Assembly (NCBI RefSeq): GCF_900105165.1
Contig: NZ_LT629740.1
Coordinates: 1,488,001 to 1,552,000 of the forward strand
Direction of reading: 5' to 3'
Length of the DNA stretch: 64,000 nt
Source: Mucilaginibacter mallensis
GTDB lineage: Bacteria; Bacteroidota; Bacteroidia; Sphingobacteriales; Sphingobacteriaceae
Every line of letters begins with the position of its first letter. Within the stretch, counting starts at the first letter, position 1. A program made the position numbers and the translations under genes. The notes under the pieces were generated by a model, which had not been told where the DNA came from, made no database searches, and saw only the letters and a program-made list of their open reading frames with translations. This document shows positions 1-6,974 of the stretch, piece after piece.

Positions 1-822
1 AGTAGGCAGTGACTCCACCAGCTGGCCACCTTCCGGCATAAATTGGAGGTCTATATCGGCTGTTCTGGTAACATTAACAGGGATTAATTTTGTCGTGTTT
101 GTTTTTTTATCCTGTGCGATGAGTGTAAGGTTTTTGACAGGTACATTGTCGGGTAAATCAAAATCCAGGTTCAGGTCGCCGCTGGCAGATGTTTGTGCAT
201 TGCTGGTTTGCCATGTTTTTTTGTCATCAGCTAATTTTACCTGCAGGTCATGTACACCACTGGGTTGATTTTTTGGTCCGGTAAATTTCAGATCAATTTT
301 AAGATGATTAGCTGATAAAGTAGAATTTGCATTAACGAGCAATGAATCACTGCCTGAGGCCGCAACGTATAAGTTGGTATAGAAAAGCTGATCGGGCCCA
401 AAATTGCGCATCCAGTTGGTATATGCCCGTATGGTATAAGCGCCTTCATGTACCAGGCTTTCGTCGAGGTAAATGTTGCCTAGGGTTAGGCCAAAGGATA
501 TGGGGAATACTAAATGACGAACAACTTTATTGTGATCGTTGATCAAATCAACATATAACCTGCTGCTTAAAGGCGAATAGGCTAATGCTGAATTAATAAG
601 GTAGCCTTTAAACCAAATAGTATCACCGGCTGAATAATAAGATTTATCGAGATGAAGATAAAGCCGCTCAGTTGGTAAGCTGTCATTGTACCTGGCTGTC
701 TTATCGATAATTGACTGAGACGAAGTTGTGGAAGTTTGAGCCTGTGCGCTAACACCAAGATATAGCAGGGGTAGAAAGAAAAGCAAGGCAATAGCTTTCC
801 TTTTGCGTAAAAATTTGTCCAT
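1..822 (-). CDS. Secreted MG2-type large protein, N-terminal part (3' end outside window)
   Basis: The reading frame is open from an ATG at 820-822 down to base 1, giving 274 residues with no stop, so the C-terminus lies outside the window. The protein starts with a basic n-region and hydrophobic signal peptide ending near AQAQT. A stretch around residues 52-70 (ERLYLHLDKSYYSAGDTIWF) is typical of the macroglobulin MG2-like domain found in large Bacteroidota surface proteins that often end in a carboxypeptidase-regulatory or TonB-plug-like region. Such proteins are exported and their exact role is unknown. It is divergent from the aldo/keto reductase gene. The MG2 assignment is from recognised wording of the motif; anything about the missing C-terminus is inference. 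Confidence 0.75.
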   Translation of the reverse strand, partial: MDKFLRKRKAIALLFFLPLLYLGVSAQAQTSTTSSQSIIDKTARYNDSLPTERLYLHLDKSYYSAGDTIWFKGYLINSALAYSPLSSRLYVDLINDHNKVVRHLVFPISFGLTLGNIYLDESLVHEGAYTIRAYTNWMRNFGPDQLFYTNLYVAASGSDSLLVNANSTLSANHLKIDLKFTGPKNQPSGVHDLQVKLADDKKTWQTSNAQTSASGDLNLDFDLPDNVPVKNLTLIAQDKKTNTTKLIPVNVTRTADIDLQFMPEGGQLVESLPT

Positions 823-1136
823 TTGTGTTAAGTTTAATAATTGTTGGTTATGGGTACAAAGCAATAAGTAGTTATTATTTTTTTCTTAATAAATGCTTAT
901 TTATGATGTGAGTACATAGCATGTTAATAATATGCTTGTAAATTATTGATTACAATGAGGTAGGGTTTAGCTTATAAGGTTCTTTTCCAATAGCTTCAAA
1001 AGTTGCTAATAGCTATCTATCGCTCGTCTGAATGAGAAAAAAGTGAGCCATACAGGCAAGTAAATTGAGCCGTAAAGGAAATCGGCCCTTGGCTATAAAG
1101 CTGATCTTTGTGTCATTAATAAATAAAATATCAGCT
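823..1136. other. Divergent intergenic region
   Basis: AT-rich spacer of 314 bases between the MG2-type gene and the aldo/keto reductase. It must hold both promoters, but I see no clear TTG/TAnnTTTG pair. No credible ORF or long inverted repeat is visible. An upstream in-frame ATG at 1065 would lengthen the reductase, but the extra residues do not resemble the family. Confidence 0.5.
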
Positions 1137-2108
1137 ATGAAAAACATAACAAAAATAAACCTCGGCAAAAACGGCCCACTCGTGTCCAAACTCGGATTAG
1201 GCTGTATGCGCATGTCCTCAGTTTGGGGAAGCCCGGTGAACGACGAGCGTGAAAGTATAGCTACTATTCAGTCGGCATTAGACAGCGGTATCAATTTTCT
1301 GAATACAGGGGATTTTTATGGTGCCGGCCACAACGAGTTGTTGGTGGGCAAAGCCATTAAAGGCAGAAGGGATGATGCATTCATCAGCGTTAAATTCGGT
1401 GCTATCTTTTATAACGGTCAGTGGTTGGGTTTGGACCTTCGCCCGATAGCCATCAAGAATTTTATAAACTATTCTTTGGTCCGTTTGGGTGTAGATACTA
1501 TAGATCTTTATCAGCCATGCAGATTAGATAACAGCGTTCCGGTGGAAGATGTGATAGGAACTGTAGCCGACCTGATAAAAGTAGGAAAAGTGCGGTATCT
1601 GGGTGTTTCGGAAATAACTGCGGATCAACTGCGTAAAGCCAATAGCATATACCCTGTGACAGCATTGGAAATAGGCTATTCATTAGCAGATCGTCAGATA
1701 GAAAGCGAGCTTCTTCCTACTGCTGAAGAGTTGGGTATAGGGGTTGTAGCATTTGCCAATACAGCCGAGGGGCTGCTTACCGGTGAAATGAAAGCACCCC
1801 TTGCGGCCAATGACTATCATAATCATTTTTCGCGTTTTCAGGGTGAGAACCTGATTAAGAACCTGGAGAAAGTAGAAGTATTGAAGACAATGGCAAAGGA
1901 AAAAGGATACACCCCAACACAGTTGGCAATAGCCTGGGTGAATGCACAGGGCGAGCATATTATGCCATTGGTAAGTATGAGCAAGAGATTGCGCCTGCCG
2001 GAAAATATACAAGCCATGGAGATCGAATTCACTCCGGAAGATATAAATACCCTTAATACGCAATTTTCGCCGGGCGCTATACTTGGCGGTACCTATCTGC
2101 AACGATAA
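1137..2108 (+). CDS. Aldo/keto reductase family protein
   Basis: 323-residue cytosolic TIM-barrel oxidoreductase expected to reduce or oxidise carbonyl/alcohol substrates with NADPH. The start at 1137 is chosen because the protein then begins directly with the family strand (KINLG...VSKLGLGCMRM); the earlier ATG at 1065 adds 24 unrelated residues. Family features seen: NTGDFYG with Y61, the GHNELL helix, VKFG with the active-site Lys, DLYQPCRLD, and the VRYLGVSE and ALEIGYSLADR segments. The usual catalytic Asp aligns with Asn56, and the usual His aligns with Cys in DLYQPCRLD, so the tetrad is incomplete. It is followed at once by a hairpin and an AraC-type gene on the same strand. Substrate unknown. 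Confidence 0.85.
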   Translation: MKNITKINLGKNGPLVSKLGLGCMRMSSVWGSPVNDERESIATIQSALDSGINFLNTGDFYGAGHNELLVGKAIKGRRDDAFISVKFGAIFYNGQWLGLDLRPIAIKNFINYSLVRLGVDTIDLYQPCRLDNSVPVEDVIGTVADLIKVGKVRYLGVSEITADQLRKANSIYPVTALEIGYSLADRQIESELLPTAEELGIGVVAFANTAEGLLTGEMKAPLAANDYHNHFSRFQGENLIKNLEKVEVLKTMAKEKGYTPTQLAIAWVNAQGEHIMPLVSMSKRLRLPENIQAMEIEFTPEDINTLNTQFSPGAILGGTYLQR

Positions 2109-2112
2109 TAGG

Positions 2113-2130
2113 CAGGGCTGCAAAGCCCTG
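2113..2130 (+). terminator. Hairpin between reductase and AraC gene
   Basis: CAGGGCT at 2113-2119 pairs perfectly with AGCCCTG at 2124-2130 around a GCAA loop and is followed by a T-rich run (TCTATTTTAT). It fits a rho-independent terminator or attenuator 5 bases after the reductase stop and 22 bases before the regulator start. Confidence 0.55.
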
Positions 2131-2151
2131 TCTATTTTATATCTTTACTTA

Positions 2152-2961
2152 ATGACGAATCCAACAGAAATAATTCCCGGGGTAATCTTTTACTCCTATC
2201 TCTCCACCATGCGAAAGGATAAAGTGGGCTTTCTGATGCACAATACCCTGGTATTACAGGTTTCGGGTCATTTTACGCTGGAAACTGCCAGTCAAAAAAT
2301 TTCGATGAATGGAGGCCAAATGTTGCTGATCGGCAAAAATCAATTGGGGCAGATCACAAAAACTCCGCTCCCCGGTGAGAATTACGAAACGATCGTCATT
2401 TCACTGCAGGAAGATCTGCTCAGAAAGATCGCGTTGGAAGAGCAAATAGATATACAGCAGAAATACACAGGTCCTCCTAATATTCTTATTCCCGGAAACG
2501 ATTTTTTGCAGGGCTATTTTCAGTCTGTAATACCTTATGTAAGGAATCCGGCTGAAAAATTAACTACAGCCATGGGCATTTTGAAAGTGAGTGAAGGGGT
2601 GAAGTTGCTGATGCATACCATGCCAGAGCTTAAGGATTTTTTATTCGATTTTTCGGAGCCCTATAAAATCGATCTGGAAAAGTTTATGCTCAGTAATTTT
2701 CATTTTAATCTCCCTGTTGAAAAATTTGCGCAACTCACCGGGAGAAGCCTTGCTGGGTTCAAACGCGACTTCCATAAGGTATTCGGCATGGCGCCCCGGC
2801 ATTGGCTACAGGAAAAGCGACTAACGGAGGCCCGGCATCTTATAGAAAAAAGGAACAAAAAACCATCAGCGATCTACCTCGACCTGGGATTTGAAAGCCT
2901 TTCTCATTTCTCGCATTCTTTTAAAAAGAAGTTCGGCAAAGCGCCCTCCGAGTGTTTATAA
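2152..2961 (+). CDS. AraC-family transcriptional regulator
   Basis: 269-residue cytosolic regulator. The C-terminal about 100 residues form the double helix-turn-helix: first HTH around FNLPVEKFAQLTGRSLAGFK, then RHWLQEKRLTEARHLI, and the signature AIYLDLGFESLSHFSHSFKK with GKAPSE. The N-terminal half (about 150 residues, ending in a PYV/GILKVSEG stretch) looks like the cupin-like sensing domain common in Bacteroidota AraC proteins (FLMHNTLVLQVSG, GGQMLLIGKNQLGQ). ATG 2152 is preferred over 2083 because the upstream start would overlap the reductase gene and the hairpin. It sits directly downstream of the aldo/keto reductase and may control it. Inducer unknown. Confidence 0.88.
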   Translation: MTNPTEIIPGVIFYSYLSTMRKDKVGFLMHNTLVLQVSGHFTLETASQKISMNGGQMLLIGKNQLGQITKTPLPGENYETIVISLQEDLLRKIALEEQIDIQQKYTGPPNILIPGNDFLQGYFQSVIPYVRNPAEKLTTAMGILKVSEGVKLLMHTMPELKDFLFDFSEPYKIDLEKFMLSNFHFNLPVEKFAQLTGRSLAGFKRDFHKVFGMAPRHWLQEKRLTEARHLIEKRNKKPSAIYLDLGFESLSHFSHSFKKKFGKAPSECL

Positions 2962-3323
2962 TATAATAGGACAACGTTGATTTTTTTAGGAAAATCATCA
3001 ACCTGTTTAAATATTATACACAGTTTCCCCAAAAAAACCTCAGGGGGGTGTAGAAACTATTTCTCCGGTATTTTACTAAAACAAATTTAAGGTAGTAGAT
3101 AGAATACATCTATTGGTAGGTAAAACCCGCCGCCCTGTCGACTTTAACATTTCTTAACATGGATCTTTTAGACGTTTGTATCAGAAAACAGCGTTAAGGA
3201 TTTCAGTTAACATGTTTGGCAACTATAATTTTAATCATTAATTCAAATACACATCAAGCTTTATGCATCCGTTTTTACGCTATTAATCATCAATTTTTAA
3301 TTTAAAATCACATTAATAATCGT
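2962..3323. other. Intergenic region
   Basis: 362 bases without a credible gene. Near the start, GTTGA (2975-2979), a T/A-rich loop and TCATCAAC (2996-3003) could fold as a weak terminator for the AraC gene. The remainder is AT-rich and probably carries the promoter of the metallo-hydrolase gene; I cannot place its boxes with confidence. Confidence 0.4.
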
Positions 3324-4034
3324 ATGAAACGGATAAGCAATAATATATACCAGATTAGCCTGGGCTGGGTTAACGTTTTTGTAATTGAAGATAATGGCCT
3401 TACATTGGTAGGTACCGGCCCAAAAGGGAGTGCCGGCAAAATCTTCAATAAAATTAAATCAGCGGGTAAGGATCCTTATGCTATCAAACAGATCATCCTC
3501 ACACATCTGCATCCTGATCATGCCGGAAGTGCCGGGGAAATAAAAAGGATTTTAGGGGTGCCGGTGATGGCTCATTTCTACGATGCGCAGATCATACGAT
3601 ACGGTATTGCTTTTCGCAAAGAATTATCCCTGACACCGGGGTTGAAAAATTGGTTGATCTATCATTTGGCAATAAAGCGGTCGGCAATAGACATTGATCC
3701 GGTTGAGATAGACAGGCAGTTAAATGATAATGACATGCTGCCTTTACTGGGCGGTATCCGCGTTATACATACACCCGGGCGCAGTAAAGGCCATATCTCC
3801 TTGTTGGCCGAAAAAGAAGAAGTGCTGATTGCTGGTGACCTGTTATCGAATAGTATGGGGCTTGACCTAAGCGTATTTTATGAGGACAGGGACGAAGGCA
3901 TTCGCAGTATTGTTAAAGTAACAGATCTCGACTTCGAAAAAATTGTTTTCGGGCATGGCAGGCCAATCCTGAGCAATGCCGGCAGCATCCTCAGGGAGGC
4001 GTTTAATAGTTATTATGATTATTCATTTATTTAA
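3324..4034 (+). CDS. Metallo-beta-lactamase-fold hydrolase
   Basis: 236-residue cytosolic MBL-fold protein with no signal peptide. The metal motif THLHPDHAG is intact (H61, H63, D65, H66). IAGDLL supplies the bridging Asp and VFGHGRP the last His. Two motif positions differ from the usual form: the strand normally reading LIDTG is LVGTG, and the segment normally HTPGHTPGH reads HTPGRSKGH, so the third His ligand aligns with Arg153 (His157 lies four residues on). It could still be a hydrolase with altered metal binding. Its stop codon lies inside a long inverted repeat that probably ends transcription from both sides. Substrate unknown; glyoxalase II-like or lactonase-like activity is only a family-level guess. 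Confidence 0.85.
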   Translation: MKRISNNIYQISLGWVNVFVIEDNGLTLVGTGPKGSAGKIFNKIKSAGKDPYAIKQIILTHLHPDHAGSAGEIKRILGVPVMAHFYDAQIIRYGIAFRKELSLTPGLKNWLIYHLAIKRSAIDIDPVEIDRQLNDNDMLPLLGGIRVIHTPGRSKGHISLLAEKEEVLIAGDLLSNSMGLDLSVFYEDRDEGIRSIVKVTDLDFEKIVFGHGRPILSNAGSILREAFNSYYDYSFI

Positions 4035-4053
4035 ATAATGAATAATCATAATA
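4011..4053. terminator. Bidirectional terminator overlapping the MBL stop codon
   Basis: ATTATGATTATTCATT at 4012-4027 is exactly matched by its reverse complement at 4037-4052, with one more T-A pair outside (4011/4053). The 9-base loop is AT-rich and contains the TAA stop (4032-4034). It lies between convergent genes (MBL ends 4034, minus-strand gene ends 4156), so one element could serve both. Confidence 0.65.
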
Positions 4054-4155
4054 GTCAGCTAAAAAAAGATCAATAATACCGGAGATGAATTATTAGAAAC
4101 AGTCCCCAATTAACATCAATCATGAACGAAAGATTGCGAATTATAAACAAGGGAT

Positions 4156-5379
4156 CTATTTTAAATCTGCTGCGGCCCATATATCACGTATGGTATCTTC
4201 ATCGCCAAGGCCTCCGGGCATAACCAGGCTTTGGTTATTGGCATGGTACCATTTCATTTGTTTAAGCTTTGATGTTTGCCTGCTGCCGGGCATTTCCAGG
4301 TGGCCGTTTATATCGGTTTTATGTATCCAGTCGTAAGCATAATGCAGCCAATAAGTGCGGTAGGGTTTATCTTGATTGGCAAACCAACTGATTTCATCAT
4401 AACCCCAAACCCAAAAGAAACTCCCGGCAGCTTTTGCCTGTCCGGGTTGACTACTGCCCCCATAGTTATCAAACTCAACCAAATAAGGCAGGTGATCACA
4501 TGACCAGCCACTCGGCGTAATGCCCCCTTTGCTGCGTAGATATAGAGCATCGGTATAACCTACTTTTAAGGTTGCTTCCTGTGCCTTATCAGGGTTTTCC
4601 ATTATTCTTAAAGGAAAGGCATGAACATCCAATAGCAACTTCCCATCGCGCAGAAAACCACCACTGGGAACATGTGCATCACATATTACCATCCCGCGGC
4701 GGGCATGCTGATGAGCATAAGCCCTGATTAAGCCAAGCATCTGGGCATAGTTATCTAAATTTTTATCGTTTTTATTCATCAGCTCAACCTGCCCAAAGTG
4801 AATACCTTCAATACCGGCATTGATGTAGGAAACCGCAAGAAAATAAAATAACAACTTGGTTTCTGACCTGCTCACATCCGGTACCGAACCATTACCCCAT
4901 TGATTCTTAAACCTTCCATCAGTATAAAGCATATCATCATAACGGAAGTTCCTTTGCTCAACGGGCATACCCAAGGCAGTAAATGCCCAGGCCGGTATAG
5001 CAATCTGGTTTATTTCATCAGTCACATTTTCAAAGATGCAAGCCTGCAAAATAATGTCCGGATCGGCTTGGTGTACTTTTAAGGCCAATTGTTTTTCCAG
5101 CTCAAAGTTTTGCATTAAGTGTGCTTCGCCACCCCATTGACAAACCGCTCTGCCTATAAACTTCGCGCCTATATTTTTAATCATGCGGAGGTTATCATCA
5201 AAGTCATTTTGATTAGTAAGCAGGCTTTGCATAGTAATGGAGCGATCCAGGTAATTTTCAAGCACCGGTCTTGAAATGATTTGGCTGAATTTATAATCCT
5301 TGTCCTTATTTGGCAGCCCGCCGGCATATCCCAAATTGAAAAATAACGATAACACGAGTATTGCCGATCTGGTTTTCAT
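4156..5379 (-). CDS. Secreted protein of unrecognised family, possible glycan-active TIM-barrel
   Basis: 407 residues from the ATG at 5377-5379; the longer reading to 5415 would overlap the upstream gene, while 5379 leaves 1 base after its stop, suggesting translational coupling. A signal peptide is clear (MKTRSAILVLSLFFNLGYAG). I do not recognise a named family. The body has features of secreted sugar-active (beta/alpha)8 proteins: KFIGRAVCQWGGEAH, an IEGIHFGQVELMNK strand with a Glu after the Gly-Gln, MVICDAHVPSGG, LLDVHAFPLR, FDNYGGSSQPG and many Trp/Tyr near the C-terminus (SFFWVWGYDEISWF). It is last in a minus-strand operon after GH3 and the tandem alpha/beta hydrolase, so a role on the same glycan is likely. 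The barrel idea is inference. Confidence 0.7.
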   Translation of the reverse strand: MKTRSAILVLSLFFNLGYAGGLPNKDKDYKFSQIISRPVLENYLDRSITMQSLLTNQNDFDDNLRMIKNIGAKFIGRAVCQWGGEAHLMQNFELEKQLALKVHQADPDIILQACIFENVTDEINQIAIPAWAFTALGMPVEQRNFRYDDMLYTDGRFKNQWGNGSVPDVSRSETKLLFYFLAVSYINAGIEGIHFGQVELMNKNDKNLDNYAQMLGLIRAYAHQHARRGMVICDAHVPSGGFLRDGKLLLDVHAFPLRIMENPDKAQEATLKVGYTDALYLRSKGGITPSGWSCDHLPYLVEFDNYGGSSQPGQAKAAGSFFWVWGYDEISWFANQDKPYRTYWLHYAYDWIHKTDINGHLEMPGSRQTSKLKQMKWYHANNQSLVMPGGLGDEDTIRDIWAAADLK

Positions 5380-5380
5380 A

Positions 5381-6940
5381 CTACGATTTACTTTTTTTGG
5401 TGATAAAATCAACAACTGGTTTAGGGTCGATAGTTAAAAAATGGCCCTCGCCTTGTTTTACTATTACGGTTATAGAGCCGCCCAATTGTTTATAACTGCT
5501 TTCAATATCCATGGTATTGAACCGTAACCAGGGATCTTGGCTACCGCAAACATTTAACAGTGGTATACCGGCTTTAGCGAGCGGTGAAAGATTTTCCAGT
5601 AAAACTGTTTTAGTCATCAGGCTGCGCATAACCGGGTTTACTGTATAAATACAGCTAACCTTATCCGGGTTTTGGATGGCCCATGCATAAGCTTCACCTG
5701 CGGAAGCACCAGTGCCCTCCATTACCACTTTTTTTGCAAAGCCATGGTCGGTTAATGTTCTATAGATCGCATTCCATTGGCTGCTGTCGGCACCTGATTG
5801 TTCAGTAAGTGGTGTTGCCACTATATAATAACCTTTCGCCAGTAATTCCTGGTCTACAACAGCATCCCTGTCGATCCTGTCGGCGCGGAAGACCCATGGC
5901 TTGCCCGGGGCAGGATTATTTGGAACAATAATTACCAGGGTTGATGTGCCAAAGAAGTTTTTATTCTTTACATCATAACGATCATAGCAAGGCGTAAATC
6001 CGGGCCCGCTGCAGGTAGCATAAGTATCTTCTTCCGTTAAATATTTATAAGTTTTGGCAAGGCTGTAATAATGCGATTTAGTAAATGTTGAATCAATAAA
6101 ATCAGGCACAGCAGTTGATGACTGAATATTTTTCTCTATCCAATCAGCAATTATCATAGGGTTGCGCAGGCTGTGCGGGTGATGTGCCGTTCCTTCCTTA
6201 ATCAGCACAGTAATGCGGCCATTTAGCTGATGATAGATATCCTCAATAGGCTGTGTGTTTTTTTCATAGAGGAAGTCCTGGCTGCCGCAAACATTTAAAA
6301 GCGGGATATCCCGTTTGGCCAGATCGCCCATTTTTGCCATGCTTGCTGGCCGGATAGCGGGGTTATCGCCATAGATGCAGGAAACTTTATCGGGATGACT
6401 TGTAGCCCACGCATAAGCGTTTATACCGCCCCGGCTCATACCGCCAAAGGCCGGTTTGGCCGATAAACCATGATCTATAAGGAATTTATACCAGGCTTCC
6501 CATTGTTTGCCAGGGTCGCAATTGATATAGGCTATATAAAAGCCACGGTTCAGCAATTCAACTTCGTATTGTGGTTCATGGTCCCAGTAAAAGCCACGCC
6601 AGCACCATGGATTGCCAGTTGCCGCATGCTTGGGTACCACTAAAATGCAACGAACCTGGCCTTTAACAGTATCGGTCATGCCGTACTGTTCACTTGCGGC
6701 TGCTTTAATGGGTTTAATAGCCAGCGTAGCAGTATCCATCAAAAAGTCATAACGATCATAATCACCGCGCCATGTTGTTTTTATATCAGAAAAAGCCTGC
6801 GTACCGGTTTGTGCCGATGCGGTGTTAACTGTAACCAGGGTTAACAAATAACAACACAAAACTATTTTATTAATGATGATCATACATGGTATAATATGTT
6901 TTAACGAGCTGTGCCATGTGGTTTTTGACTGTGTATTCAT
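5381..6940 (-). CDS. Secreted tandem alpha/beta hydrolase, second domain probably inactive
   Basis: 519 residues; a hydrophobic export signal lies at about residues 20-43, ending TASAQ. Two homologous alpha/beta hydrolase domains follow (about 60-270 and 320-515). Domain 1 has a GGMSRGG nucleophile elbow (S169), CGSQD (D222) and AHH (H253/H254). Aligned without gaps over the 32 residues from W147 and W389 to the shared AYAW, domain 2 has Gly411 where domain 1 has the Ser, although CGSQD and GEGH are kept; a Ser lies two residues further on (S413). Related proteins in glycan loci are taken to be esterases acting on sugar esters, but the substrate here is unknown. The gene lies 34 bases after GH3 and 1 base before the start of the next gene, an operon. 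Confidence 0.85.
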   Translation of the reverse strand: MNTQSKTTWHSSLKHIIPCMIIINKIVLCCYLLTLVTVNTASAQTGTQAFSDIKTTWRGDYDRYDFLMDTATLAIKPIKAAASEQYGMTDTVKGQVRCILVVPKHAATGNPWCWRGFYWDHEPQYEVELLNRGFYIAYINCDPGKQWEAWYKFLIDHGLSAKPAFGGMSRGGINAYAWATSHPDKVSCIYGDNPAIRPASMAKMGDLAKRDIPLLNVCGSQDFLYEKNTQPIEDIYHQLNGRITVLIKEGTAHHPHSLRNPMIIADWIEKNIQSSTAVPDFIDSTFTKSHYYSLAKTYKYLTEEDTYATCSGPGFTPCYDRYDVKNKNFFGTSTLVIIVPNNPAPGKPWVFRADRIDRDAVVDQELLAKGYYIVATPLTEQSGADSSQWNAIYRTLTDHGFAKKVVMEGTGASAGEAYAWAIQNPDKVSCIYTVNPVMRSLMTKTVLLENLSPLAKAGIPLLNVCGSQDPWLRFNTMDIESSYKQLGGSITVIVKQGEGHFLTIDPKPVVDFITKKSKS

Positions 6941-6974
6941 TAGCTTATTGTTGGTTTATATTAGTTCAAAGGTC

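Noticed and set aside
1683..2123. 146-codon minus-strand frame opposite the aldo/keto reductase
   Set aside because: Antisense to a clear family member, Cys/His/Tyr-rich composition typical of shadow frames.
2083..2151. Upstream start for the AraC gene
   Set aside because: It overlaps the reductase gene and passes through the hairpin; the 23 extra residues do not fit the family.
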